Below, piece after piece: positions 1-10,960 of a stretch of DNA of 30,946 bases; the first letter of the stretch is position 1; each line of letters starts with the position of its first letter. Origin of the DNA: Sperchopsis tessellata (taxonomy: Eukaryota > Arthropoda > Insecta > Coleoptera > Hydrophilidae); the NCBI GenBank assembly GCA_033557685.1, contig JAWQRN010000348.1:1-30946 (forward strand), read 5' to 3'. The notes beneath the pieces were generated by a model. That model saw only the letters and a list, made by a program, of their open reading frames with translations, had not been told where the DNA came from and ran no database searches. The position numbers were made by a program, and so were the translations under genes.

Positions 1-240
1 GTGCTATGGCAGTGAAACGTGAACGCTGAACAAGAGAACGAGCGGAACACTAAATGCATTTGAAACATACTCAGGCGTATAACTGGCTCTGGCAGGATGA
101 GGTGGAGGGGGATGCCGGCGAAATGTTGTGGACGAGAAGCTGGAAAGCCTTAGCTGAGGACCAAACAGTTTGGTGACGACGACTGGAGGGGGCCAAGGCC
201 GGTTTTGCGCTGTATCGCCATTGGAAGGAAGTATTCCACA
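1..240 (+). mobile_element. 3' end of a degenerate LINE (RT C-terminal tail)
   Basis: Only the last part of a non-LTR retrotransposon polyprotein is in the window. In frame 2 the start reads CYGSET, then a stop where many LINEs have W, then TLNKR and LNAFE; this matches the (Y)GSETWTL...LNAFE segment after the reverse transcriptase domain. A second block at about 153-233 reads AEDQTVW, a stop, then RRLEGAKAGFALY, which matches the usual last residues of such polyproteins (DRxxWRRLxEEAKxxFGLY). The two blocks are in different frames and both carry stops, so the copy is dead. The element probably continues left of the window. The clade cannot be fixed from this piece. Family match is from memory of LINE C-termini. 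Confidence 0.72.
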
Positions 241-655
241 AATTTCTATTTTTTTTTTGTTATTGTCATCAAAGTATACTCAGTTAGTATAATAACTCCA
301 CCATGTATATATGTTTTGCGATATATTTGCTACTCTGTAATTAAGAAAAATCAGGAATTCACATTCCTTTTTGTTAAACCAATGCTCAATTATACAAAAT
401 ATGTCCACATCAGACAGAAACTGCCACAGATGTTGTAGTTTGTTAATTTCATTTCATACACTGTACATTTGCATTAACTTTTATATTTTGATGACTTTAC
501 TTGTCTGTATGTACCTTGTTGCCTCTCCGAAAAAGGTAATGGACCAGTTTTCTGGATTTGTTTTTTTTTAATTTAATTCCCAATCAAAAACAAATATCTT
601 TTGTATTAAATGTTATTGACTCCCACGGCTATTATCTATACAAATTTTGTTTCAG

Positions 656-742
656 GGTGGAAACCGTGTAGAGGCACTGATAAGTGCCGACATTTATTCC
701 ACTGCTGCAAGGGACATTTTCAGTGCGAGTGGTATAACTTAA
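656..742 (+). CDS. possible terminal exon of an unidentified host gene
   Basis: A pyrimidine-rich run ending ttttgtttcag immediately precedes 656, a good 3' splice acceptor. From there an open frame of 28 codons (starting GGNRVEALIS and ending FSASGIT) runs to a TAA at 740-742. The stretch is clearly less AT-rich than its surroundings and the peptide looks like a compact protein tail, not like low-complexity translation. I do not recognise the protein. No matching upstream exon is visible between 240 and 650, so any partner exon would lie left of the window. It could equally be a chance open frame or the end of a mobile element ORF. Confidence 0.3.
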   Translation, partial: GGNRVEALISADIYSTAARDIFSASGIT

Positions 743-2399
743 CGAATGAAGTCAATGCACTGATCCAAATTCGGCCGTATCACTCTTATATAGGGAAGGA
801 CTTTTGTTTTTGTTTTCAACTTCTCAAGTGAGAAATCTTTATGAGCAAGTATGTTCCCTAAGTGAGCATGCATGTATTTTGTCTTTATTTCATCCTAGCG
901 ATGAACAACCAAGCTTTTTTCGGTTCAGCAGTGATGTTCAACAATTAATTTTTTTCCTGTTTCAACGATTACATTTTGTTTGTGTTATTTGTTATTATTT
1001 TTGTGTGTAACATATTTGTATTATTCTTCCTTTTCAGTTAATTATGCCTTCAATGTTTTCTTTCTGGTAAGCTACAGGAGCATATGGTTTATTTTTATGT
1101 AAGTTATTGTGATTTTGATCAGAAGATGGATTCAGATTTTCATCTGATACAACCTTGGGCTATTTTATATGACCATATGTAATTTGGATATTTTCATCCT
1201 GAACAGTTGCAGTATTATAATTTTGCTGCTTATTTGACTGGTCTTTATAAGAACGAGTTTTGCGAAATCGTGTTCATCTTATTGTTTAAATTGACTTGAA
1301 AATTTGACTGTAAGAGTTTAATCCAATCAATATTTGATTCTGGAGGAGACAATACGCAATACTGAATCAGCCGATTTTTATTTTAATCTTAAATTACATT
1401 TTGTCTCTGTATTTTTTTTACTTTTATGTATAAAATATTATGAAACTATTGCTTTTTAGTCGATTTGTAATTTGTATCATCGAAATATTACTATTTATCA
1501 AAATAAAAGGTATACCTTTTATAGGCATCTTCAATATTGAAAAGTTTTTATGATGCGATACTTTTTTGATTGAGTGTACACCATTGTTGAGTTGTTAAAT
1601 ATAATGTTATATTAACAGGCAGTGTTGAATATTTTAATTAATCTTACCAGAAAGTACATCGTGCGAACCAAATGCTATAACACACAGCAACAACACTACC
1701 TTTAACATGATGTAATTTTGGCAAAATTATTTCTGTACTGAAATCGCTGGAATAAGTTTTAGTCCATATTTGTACAAGATAAAGTAGTAAAAATTATCTA
1801 CTAAATTTCGCCTAAGATTAGATTTTAAACATTTACATATACATATATAGGCTAGACCCACGTGAGATGTTATAAATACGTTACGTTTCTCAGATCAGGC
1901 ATTCCCATTCTGTTTACTATTCTATTAAACTTTATATTTTTATATGCATGCTATGCAGAATAACATAGATTCATACAAGTTAGATAAAATATGCATACAA
2001 ATATTTCCTTGTTAAGGCTACCGCTGTTGTAATTTTCCATCTCGAGTTACGTGCACACATTACGTAATAATTTCTTAAAATTAAATAGAAATATGTATTG
2101 TGTCGTCAGTGCAGCTAGGATTATATGATCGTACTTAGATGGTTGTCTTTGGAGTCGTGTGATGTTGTTTTTTGTTCTAATGTTGTGAATGGATGCTTTA
2201 ATGATTTCTTATCCATTTTCGTGTCTTATTTTAGCATGTGCTTTCCGAAAATGTGCACTAACTACTATTCAGTTCGTAAAACTGCCTGACTAACTCAAAA
2301 TGTAATTCGAGCCCGGGAAAATAGAAGATATTGAAAACTATATCCTCTAAATCTCCAGAACATTTCCCTATATATAAAACGAAGAAAGTTGAGTATGAA
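743..2399. other. AT-rich stretch without recognisable genes
   Basis: About 1.65 kb of AT-rich sequence with many stops in all frames. I saw no transposase, reverse transcriptase or RNA gene motif. A tataaata box-like string lies near 1871-1877, but no other promoter or LTR feature backs it up. Confidence 0.6.
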
Positions 2400-4302
2400 A
2401 GTCTAGTCAATTGAACGAAAAAGTCACATTTCTCTGATAAAATCAAAAATTTCGTAAACAAGAGTGCTGAAATATGGAAAACTGTCAACCTCTTAACTGG
2501 GAAATCTGGAAAACGAGTTGCTATGAGGCTGAGTAACACACATTCTTTATTAAATAATGCCAATTCTTTTAATGATGTTTTTTTAATGTTTCAAATGCAG
2601 TGCCTCCTGCTAAAAGGCATTTTGGAGTTTCAAACATTGAGTCGTAGTTTTTTATTTACCCTGTTACCGAAAGTGAAATCTATAATATTGTTTTAAATTT
2701 AAAAAATAAAAAAGCGTCATTTTGATTAAATTCCTCCTTTTGTGATAAAAAATTGTATAAACAGCCAGGGTTTTGAAACCTCTTACATATATTCTGAATT
2801 TATCTTTATCATCTGGAGTATTTCCCTCTCCTCTTAAAATAGAGTTAGTGAAAACTTTGTTCAAAAAGGGCGATCCTAGCTGCGCAAAGAATCGTAGACC
2901 CATTATTTTATTGACGGGGTTTTAAAAAATATTTGAACTAGTAATGACCAAACGACTTACGCAATATCTCAATGAGTTCAATGTACTAAACGACTTCCAA
3001 CATGGTTTTAGACAGGGGCGTAGTACGAAACAGCAATTTTTGATTACATTTCTAGCATTCAAACATCTATGGAGTGTGGAAATATAGCTTGTGGTATATT
3101 TGTTGACCTCCCGAAGACATTTTATTCGATTTGTTGCTTTCAATATTATTTGCCTATGAAATACGAGGCATCGTGGGTGACTGGTTTAAAAGTTACTTGT
3201 CGCATCGGAAACTTTGAGAAAGTAGTTTTATCAGAAGAAATAATAAGGACTGGTGTCCCCCAGGGCAGTATCTTAGGCCCACTTCTTTTTGTAATATTTG
3301 TAAATGACATGTCTCAGATAGTTTCAAACTCTGCCCACAGTTTGATCAACGATACAAATCTTTTGATGGTTGGAAATCATTGTACGGATATTGTTGCTGA
3401 GGGTATGATACTATATGAACTAACGAAGTTATGGTTTTAAGAAAACTCGTTTATTTTTAATAGGGAAAAATTGTGTGCTCTTTTTTTAGATGCGCAATGC
3501 ATCCAGAGATATACCTGATAGTATTGTTTTGGGTGGTGACACGGTGGCATTTTCTACTTGTGTGAAGCTCTTAGGTGTTGTTATTGACAGAAGTTTGTCA
3601 TTTGATGGCCATATTAATAATATCTGTTCCAGGCTTAGTAAGAATATTTACTCGTTAAGAGTATTATCTAAGAATATTGACTGATCATCCCTTCGCACAC
3701 TGTATTTTGCGAGCGTGTATTCAATTTTAGAATATGGAATATTATTCTGGGTAGCAGCTGTCAGTGCTCCAAGAGTGTTTCTTTTGCAAAATAAAGATGT
3801 GCGCATTATATACGGCTTAACCTATGTTGAATCCTGTAGAGGAGTTTTTAAGAAGAATAACTTGCTTACAGTACCAGCGCTGTATATTTATGAGTGTTGT
3901 TATTTTTTGTATAATAATAAAAATAAATTCCTGCAGTACAAATTTCCGCATTGTTATTCAAGTTGGTCGACGCATTTCTACATATTTCCATTGCATTTCC
4001 CATACTGAAAGAGGTTGTGTTTATGCATGCATCAGAATGTACAATGAATGTACCTGCGAATTACAAGTTTATAAACAGTTTAAGAGCACTCTGTACACTT
4101 TCCTACGCGACATGGAGTCTTATGACTTGAGCCTATATTTAGGCACAAATTTTGCTCAGTAATTACAATTTGTTCTCATTTCTTTTTTTGTGTTTACCTC
4201 AAGTGATTTGATATGTTATTATATTTATGTATTTTTTGTAGACACTCTCAAGCCTTATTTTGGGGTGTTTTCAATAAAGATTATTTTGATTTGATTTGAT
4301 AC
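2400..4302 (+). mobile_element. degenerate CR1-like LINE, RT to 3' end
   Basis: This is a 5'-truncated non-LTR retrotransposon. In order: a linker piece at 2460 (KSAEIWKTVN), VTESEIYNIVLNLKNKK at about 2665, the RT fingers at about 2815-3060 (FKKGDPSCAKNRRPI, FRQGRSTKQ), palm motif A as GIFVDLPKTF near 3093, motif B GVPQGSILGP at 3252-3281, and motif C at 3344-3358 reading INDTN where active enzymes have ADDT. The thumb and C-terminus follow: VKLLGVVIDRSLSF (about 3560), LEYGILFW, RIIYGLTYVESCRGVFKKNN, and a last block ending FLRDMESYD before a stop at 4160-4162. Several frameshifts and stops, and loss of the first catalytic Asp, make it dead. The 3' UTR has AATAAA at 4273-4278 and ends in TTGAT-type repeats at 4286-4300, usual for CR1-like insect LINEs. 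Clade call (CR1/Daphne-like) is from memory. Confidence 0.85.
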
Positions 4303-6480
4303 TTATGGAACGACTCCGAGGATTACAGCCTTCACCACACACTCCACAATCATAATCAGCCATTATTCATCTACGGCCGGACGAATGCCTGTCCAAGTTC
4401 ATTTCACTCAACATGGTTGTGCTTCATTATCATCCTCGTGACTCTCAAACAATTTCTGAGTTCTCTATCCTTATCATTGGGTCTTAGTCTTGGTCTTATA
4501 TTGTCTCCTGGTTCCCATAAGGTTAATTCCTTTGACCATCGATTAACTCTTTTCCATCGTTATGAGCTGGCTCAAATACATATTTGACGTTACTCTTTCG
4601 ATTATTGTGCCCTCGATGTATGCATTGGCTAGCATATCAAACTCATTGAGCATATACTTTCATTTTGCTAAGGCCTACAACCCTACTTTCAGAATCCAGA
4701 TCAATCATTAATTCTTGGAACTCTTTTATAGTGTGTGCAAATAACACGAAATCATCTGCAAATATCAAATGGTTAAGATAGTTTCCAATGCCCTTTTGCT
4801 CCCGATTTAGCTTTAGAGTATATGTTCTATACTCTAAAGCTGCACTGAACAACGTCGGGGATGTGGTGTCACCTTGCCTAACACCTTTTTGAATACAAAA
4901 AGTGTTTAATATAATCTAACTTTAATGTGGCTATTTCATGGATGTTTTAAATTTGCTGTATCTAGGCAGATGGAATGCCATTTTGGACCAAAATTTCAGA
5001 TTTCTTGCTCGAGTCAAATATTTTCTTGTAACCTACGATGCCATAGTTCCAGATTATACTTGTTACATATAGATATCGATTTAAGCACACCGCGAATGTG
5101 GCCAAAAGTGCTAAATACCTTCCGAAAACTTGCCAGTTCTTTGGGTTGGTATGAAATGGAATTGGTCTATAAGGCGATTTTTAATTATTTTGGTAATGAT
5201 CTTATAAGGCACAGATGTGAGGCTGATAGGATTTTCAGATCTCCTTTATTTCCTTATTTCCTTTTTTTGATTTTCTGTTTTGTTTCTATGCTGATCGTAT
5301 ACAGTTTTGCTGGAACTGTATATATCTTATCTCCAATATTTTTTAGTACGTCAACGGTGATCCCTTCCTCGACTGGTGCTTCTCCACACTTCATTGACAT
5401 GTACAAAATCTGAGGATATTGGTGGAACTACTTCCTCTGAAGACATGTATATATAGTTACGTTCATCTCGACAAAGTTGTTGTTAAACTTTCTAACCACT
5501 TCAAAGATTTCCTGTAGATGAGCAACTCTCTCACCAATTTCAGATCAGAGTGCTACTATTTGCATTTTCCCAATCATAATTATCTGTTTCACCTGTTTGC
5601 AGCTCCTAGGCTGCTTTTTCGCCTGGAGGGTTGCCTCAAAGTTGTATTTTCTAACATATTCCTATATTTGCTTTTTAATGATCTTTGAAAGTTTCACATA
5701 CTCTATATTCTGCCTTCTTGTTTACTTTTTAGTTCTCTATGCTGCCTTTGTAGGATCTTGGAATGTTCTGAAATGTTCGACCTCTTTTTACCAATGGAAA
5801 TTCCACCTATCACATATGTTATTATATGAAGCACATTATCTGCATCATTATATTCTTCCAGAGCAGCAAGTCTGTTTTAAGCTCTTGTTGAAATAATTCT
5901 TCTTAATTTTACTGCCACATCTGTTAGTTAATTTCAATCATTCCAATTTTATTTTTACTTCTAGAATACATACGGTTCCAAATTGTGCAGTTTTTTATGA
6001 TGGCTCTTCTATTAGTGAGTATGTAGCCGGAGGATTCTACAACCTGACCTAGTGTTGCTTAAAATGTGCATTTGAGCTTTCGTGAGGATATGTCACCTCT
6101 TTATAAAAGCTTCGACCATCCCGTCTGAATGGCTGTTTATTGGGACATATATTTGCAGAATTTGGAGATTATATTTCCTAGAGATATTGCGACTCTGTCC
6201 GAAGTACACTCAAGCTTAATTATTCGATTTTTGTGTCTTTTGTAAGCCATGAAACCTACCACCTCATTTTCTACATTGTAATAGAACATATGTCCACTTT
6301 TCAGTTGAATAAGTCCTTCTCCTCTTTTTCGTACTTCACTCAGACCATTATCAATTCATTGAATCTTGTTCAATCCATTTTCCAGTTTTCGTAGTTTTGC
6401 TTCACTGTATAATGTGCGGAAGTTTAAGGTTCACATTTAATATTGTTCGGAAACCCCGCAGATTCTTATCACCCTCTGAC
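4303..6480 (-). mobile_element. degenerate RTE-type LINE, endonuclease plus RT
   Basis: Read on the minus strand, from the 6480 side. Apurinic-type endonuclease: pieces at about 6440-6050 match in several frames (KLRELEN-like start, LSEVRKRGEGLIQLKSGH, then VGFMAYKRHKNRIIKLECTS, then VPINSHSD). Linker: FEVVRKF near 5500. RT fingers: MKCGEAPVEEGITVDVLKNIGD at about 5400-5330, where active RTEs have GKAPGEDGI; then FRKVFSTFGHI. Palm: GVRQGDTTSPTLF at 4888-4850 and motif C FADD intact at 4762-4751, followed by FVLFAHTIKEFQELM. The C-terminal tail (IEGTIIERVTS, YLSQLITMEK, LGQAFVRP) runs to about 4360. Order and spacing fit a nearly full-length RTE with frameshifts and small deletions throughout. 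Its 3' end lies directly against the 3' tail of the preceding CR1-like element. The 5' boundary is uncertain and could reach 6600. Confidence 0.85.
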
Positions 6481-6820
6481 TTCTTACACTAGTCAAAATA
6501 GCTGTCTTTACTGGGGGTAATCAAGCCTGTAAAAAAGGAGCAGTAATTTCATTAGATCTGTCATTTTGGGTGGCTAAGGCATATCTCGTCACGCTGCCTT
6601 TCTGAGGGTTGACAAGTTTATCATCGGCCTAGAAGTCACCAAAAGAATAGGTTTTATCGAGACTTGTATATGGATCAGGAAGTAACATGGAAAAGTGGCA
6701 CCACGATGCGTTCTTTATTTCACTCAGATTTGAGTATTGTAGTTACTTTGCTGTTCCAGATCTTGGAAGGATTTCAAATGATTTGCGACATATTTCATGA
6801 GAAAATATATAAGTTAGCAT
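6481..6820. other. unassigned, perhaps 5' region of the RTE element
   Basis: No protein motif is clear here. On the minus strand it lies directly upstream of the RTE endonuclease, so it may hold the 5' UTR of that element. An open frame at 6664-6852 on the plus strand has no family resemblance that I can see and runs into the fold-back repeat. Confidence 0.4.
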
Positions 6821-7071
6821 ATGTAAATAATCTTCCGTGGTCGCTAAATTAAGCGTTGAAATGGAAATATTTCTACCTACGTAGCACATATATTGCGGAC
6901 TACGTGAATTAACATAGTTGCATCTGTTGTTAAATGAATAGCAAAAGTCTATTAACTTAACAACAAACGCAACTCTGTTAATTCACGTAGCCCGCAATAT
7001 ATGTGCCAGGGAGATAGAAATATTTTCAATGTTCAACATTTAATTTTGCGGCTACGGAAGATTATTTACAT
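6821..7071. repeat. fold-back inverted repeat, arms about 115 bp
   Basis: The left arm 6821-6933 and the right arm 6957-7071 are imperfect reverse complements separated by only 23 bp. Shared blocks include ATGTAAATAATCTTCCGT, AAATATTTCTA, GCACATATATTGCG, CTACGTGAATTAACA and GTTGTTAA at the inner edge. The arms differ by substitutions and a few small indels, so this is an old hairpin. No coding capacity. It resembles a fold-back transposon or MITE, or a duplicated and inverted sequence. A transcript across it could form a long hairpin. Confidence 0.85.
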
Positions 7072-7293
7072 TTTTAAATACAAGAGCGGCACTTCGTGAA
7101 AATAATAACATCGTATTAATTTGCCAACTGCAACTTTGGTATTAGTACACAAATAATTAACTCTTGCTAACTGCTTACTACAGCATCTAAGATCAAAAGA
7201 GCGAGAAGTAGAATACACAGTACACTGTTCATATAATGCGGTTTCCAGGTTCACTGATGAAGCGATGGCATTCCGCGTGCATTATGCTATAAT

Positions 7294-7375
7294 TTAATAA
7301 CAAATGCGAATCTGTTAGTTCACGCAGTCCGAAATATATCAGCCAGGCTGAAAGAAATATTTCCAATTTTCAACA
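7294..7375 (+). repeat. third, diverged copy of the fold-back arm
   Basis: This stretch aligns in direct orientation with the right arm of the fold-back repeat (from 6957). Shared blocks are TTAA-AACAAA-GC, TCTGTTA-TTCACG, a CCG-AATATAT core, GCCAGG, AGAAATATTT and TTCAACA. It is more diverged from the right arm than the two arms are from each other. The 220 bp between has no recognisable content. Confidence 0.7.
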
Positions 7376-7879
7376 AATATGTAAATTCGTAAATCTAAAA
7401 TTTCTTCATATATTGATATTTGTTCTTATGAAATGTGTGAAACAGAGATTTACATTATATTCATGGCTGCCATAGGTGGTTAAATTCGGTGGTTATATTA
7501 TTAACTTAAAAAACATATCGATTTATTAAAGAAGTTCTGGAATAAGAATTACAATTATTAATATTATTAAAGATTTGCAAGATCTTATCCACATATTACG
7601 ATAAAATATTGTTTGTGGGGATTACCGCACCTTGCAGCTATCACCAGCTAATACAAATAATTCAATCATTTTATTTATTCTACACGATTACCCAATGTGG
7701 CCAAATAAAATAGTGATAGGATAAACAAACTAAATATTCTATGGAAAATATCGAATTAGTATAGAATCGGATGTTTATAAATTTAAACATAATCTTCCTG
7801 GAAAATTTTGATATAAAGATACAAGTTACTCAAACAGTATAATATTGCTCGCTATAATTTTGTGGATTATCTTACTATC
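7376..7879. other. AT-rich stretch without recognisable genes
   Basis: Very AT-rich, dense in stops, no motif recognised. The left edge of the following RTE-type LINE is not sharp, so part of this may be its decayed 5' region. Confidence 0.5.
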
Positions 7880-9035
7880 TACAAGTATGGATAAATGGTG
7901 AACGTTTCGTAGAATTTAATGATAATATAAATCATGAAATACTCATGAAGAACACCGGGAAGAAGATTGACTCACTAATCGAAAAGATATTACAAGACTG
8001 CATAGATCTGAAATATCTTAAATTTCAAATCAGAATGATCAATTGGAATGAGATTAACTAACAACTGTAGAAAAAAAATAATTTCTAAGTTGAATAATCT
8101 GAAATTTAATCAATGCTTAGCCTTAAAAACAGATAATGCCGATAATATGTTACATATGACAAAGATTAGCCATAGCTACAGCTGCCTGTGCTAAAAAAGA
8201 GATGACAACCCTAAAAAGTAGCATAGAGAACAAAAAGATAACATTAAAGTAAAAAGACGCACTATAGAGTATGCAGAGCTTTCCAAGACCCTATAAAACG
8301 AATAAATGAAGATATTTGAAGATGCAATTTCGAAACACACTCTAGACGATAGATGAGCATAAAATTAGTAAATAATAGTCCTAAGTTGTAAAAACGGCGA
8401 GAGAACTATAAAGTGATGAAAGTTTTACAAAAATTATATCGAGATAAACGTGCCCATATAAACATATCTTCCAAGGAAGAAGTTCCACAAATATTTCCCT
8501 CATAAGTTACACATATTCCGATATCATTAAACTATGGAAGAGTATAGTGGTAGGTCATTAACACAGTTGACATTAAAAATTGTTGGATATTTTCTTTGTA
8601 GAGTTCTGGTAAAACTGTATGTAATATCAATAGAAAAAAAGAGATACCATCATCTTGGACCAATATAACTCTACACAAAAGTCCACAATAATAGAAACAA
8701 AGAAGATTTAGAATATAAGATCACTACCAAAATAATTAATAACAACCTTAAAGAATAATTCGATTCTTACTAACCCAAAGAACGGGTAGGTGTTCGTAAG
8801 GGATATATCACTATAGATTAAATTCTCATAGTGCTAGAATTGATATTTAGATGCAAAGACTATAACCTGGAACTATTGTATGGCTCCATAGACTACAGCA
8901 AAGCATTGACTCAATTAAGCCATTGCAATTATCAAAGCTTTGGTCTAAAATGGCAATTCATTCGCCTACATAGATTCAAAACATTTGTAAAAACGCTACA
9001 TACTATTTTTAATGACTACTAGAAACCGAAACAAA
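7880..9035 (+). mobile_element. RTE-type LINE, left part of an interrupted copy
   Basis: Broken RTE-clade polyprotein. The linker before RT is seen as short pieces: RINEDI near 8300, SIKLVNNS, KRRENYKVMKVLQKLYRDKRAHI (8390-8465) and KEEVPQIFPS. RT fingers follow: KEIPSSWTNI at about 8637, KEDLE directly joined to KITTKIINNNLKE (the YRPISL segment expected between them is deleted), then QPKERVG-type text and GYITID near 8790-8815. Palm motif A region reads SRCKDYNLELLYGSIDYSKALT at about 8845-8910, where active copies have FIDYSKAFDS. The match stops at 9035, in the segment just before the expected RQGD motif; the rest of the protein resumes at 10711 beyond a second LINE. No endonuclease seen, so the copy is 5'-truncated or decayed. 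Confidence 0.72.
9027..9035. repeat. left copy of likely target-site duplication (CGAAACAAA)
   Basis: This 9-mer recurs at 10711-10719, exactly at the two edges of the inserted LINE where the reading of the outer RTE-type element stops and resumes. Nine bases could repeat by chance in AT-rich DNA, but the positions fit independent protein evidence. Confidence 0.6.
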
Positions 9036-10710
9036 TTATACAGATAGATGTGGAAGAAAGAGATGTAGATTCAACATGGGGCAACATATAGAAGGTTCTG
9101 CTGGAGGGAAGCAGGGATAAATTGCAGATAAGTCCTTGATTGCCTAAAGAAGAATGGATGAGAGATGATCTTGGAACTCATGGATGAAAGAAGGCAATAT
9201 AAAGGACGCGATAATAAATACAAAGAAATTCAACAAAAAATAAGACGAAAAGTTCTGAATGCCACGGAAAAATTTATGCGCAGGAAGTGTAAGTAGATAG
9301 ATGGATTGGAACGAAGATATGGTTCGTTTAATTTACACAAGAAAGTCAAAGAATTCACTTGTACACGAAGAAAAAGGCAAAATAGTCTCATAAAAGATAA
9401 CAACGGAATCATTATACTAGACCTAGAGAATAAGATCAAGTGATGGGAAGAATACAAACAACAACTATTTGATCATACTAGAAATGACATAAACATGGAA
9501 GAAACTAAAAAAGGATCAAAAATAACACCTGCAGAGGTAAAGAATGCCATTAAGAATTTAAAAGATCGAAAGTCAGCAAGGCCAGATAAAGTACCGGCAG
9601 ACATTCTCAAGCTAATCGACGAAGACAAAATAAACATCCTAGTAAATCAATATCATACCATCTATACGACAGGAATCATACCACAAGAATGGCTGAAATC
9701 AAATTTTATCCCGATCCCAAAAAAACATAATATAAAAGAGTGCTCCGATTTTAGAACAATTAGTCTTATGAACCATACGTTAAAAGTATTCCTGAAGAAA
9801 CTAGAGGTAGATATTAGTAGCGCACCGTAGTAGTAATTTAATGTTATAATCCAACTTTGGATTTATCGACGACGAGAAAGCCTTTGATATGACTAAACAC
9901 GAACGACTAATGGATATAGCACAACAAAAAGGTCTAAGAAAGCCCTAATAAATATGGGGAATATGATTCTAATGAAATAAAAATCCGTCGCGGGAATCGA
10001 CAGGGCTGTATATTGTCACCAGTCCTCGTCAATATGTATTTACAGTGCATATTTAGGGAAGAAATTATTGAAGACTCTGGGGGCGGGGTAGTTTAAAACG
10101 GACAAACTATCAATAATATCAGATACGCAGACGATACGGTTACAATAGCAACAAACATTCACGATCTTCTCGAAATGCTGCAAAACATAAATACCATTAA
10201 TCAAGTACTAAAAACGAACTTAAAGAAAACCAAAATTATGGAGGTCAAAAAGATACCTGACAATAATATCCCAGCCGTGTCAGTAAACAACACCTTATGC
10301 AAGAGAGTAAGAAACTGTCAGAATTTGGATACACGTTTCGAAGACAAGAACGATCACACTACTGAGGTAAATAAACGTATCGAAATAGCAAGAGCAACCT
10401 TTGTTAAAATGAATAAACTTCTGCTCTGTTATGTTTTCTCAACATTGTTGCTAGGCATGGAGGCGTGAACTTTGAAAAAAATAACATAAAGAGGCTAGAG
10501 TTATTTGAGATGTGGATTTACCGAAGCATGCTCAGGATAACCTGGACGCCTCACGATTAAAAAACAGAACTCGAATATTTGGGGCACATTGCCAGGGGAG
10601 AAATATATAGGAAAAATATCAGTTGAGCTATTTTGAGCAGCAGCGTCGAAAATTGAAATCGCCGAAATAATTTTTAACCTCCGATAAGAGGAAGAACTCT
10701 AAGAAGAAGA
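9036..10710 (+). mobile_element. second LINE inserted into the RTE copy
   Basis: A different LINE family from its host element. In order: linker (LMDERRQYKG, then a run of KYKEIQQKIRRKV near 9220; NLHKKVKEFTCTR near 9335), RT fingers at 9495-9780 (ITPAEVKNAIKNLKDRKSARPDKVPADIL, WLKSNFIPIPKKHNIKE, CSDFRTISLMNHTLKVF), a deletion at about 9825 that removes the region before motif A, then FIDDEKAFD-like text near 9860, motif B as RQGCILSP at 9998-10021, and motif C YADDTV intact at 10124-10141. The C-terminus includes NLKKTKIMEV, LLGMEA and LEYLGHIARGE at about 10572. Stops and frameshifts make it dead. It is 5'-truncated: no endonuclease is present. It is flanked by the 9-bp direct repeat CGAAACAAA (9027-9035 and 10711-10719), a likely target-site duplication. 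I recognise the LINE type but cannot name the clade securely. Confidence 0.78.
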
Positions 10711-10960
10711 CGAAACAAAAACTTAAAAATAGGTACCCAACAAGGATACATTATAACACAGAAGGTTTTCAGTGCTCCAGTAGGGGTATATTCTAAAAAC
10801 TAAATTGAGAACACAAGAGTACAGAAGTGAATGGAGAATATTTTAATCGATTGAGATTTGCAGATGTCATCGATATTTTTGCATACACCGTTAAATCGCC
10901 CCAGGAACAATTATGGATCTTGTTTCAAAAAGTAAAAACGCAAGCCTGAGAAGTGACTCA
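10711..10960 (+). mobile_element. RTE-type LINE, right part of the interrupted copy
   Basis: The outer element resumes with NLKIGTQQGYIITQKVFSAPV at about 10719, equivalent to the KIGRGVRQGDxISPKLFSA segment of RTE reverse transcriptase. Then EVNGEYFNRLRFADVIDIFA at about 10827-10888 carries motif C; the active FADD is changed to FADV, losing the second Asp. VKSPQEQLWILFQKVK follows, then a stop. This is exactly what is missing from the left part at 7880-9035. No C-terminal tail is visible beyond 10960, so the copy is either 3'-truncated or too decayed there. Confidence 0.72.

Noticed and set aside
1860..1960. possible LTR with TATA box (tataaata)
   Set aside because: No second copy, no TG...CA ends, no primer binding site and no gag-pol nearby.
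2258..2563. 101-codon open frame on the minus strand
   Set aside because: Opposite strand to the CR1-like LINE linker; no family resemblance and hydrophobic, biased composition.
3715..4162. two overlapping plus-strand frames as separate proteins
   Set aside because: They are successive frameshifted pieces of one CR1-like C-terminus, not two genes.
4925..5413. 162-codon open frame on the plus strand, looks like a membrane protein
   Set aside because: It is the antisense of the RTE reverse transcriptase; the minus strand shows ordered RT motifs across the same bases, and the hydrophobicity is a by-product.
7250..7290. CTGATGA string suggesting a hammerhead ribozyme core
   Set aside because: No following GAAA and no flanking helices; the same holds for CTGATGA strings near 12963, 14668 and 30817.
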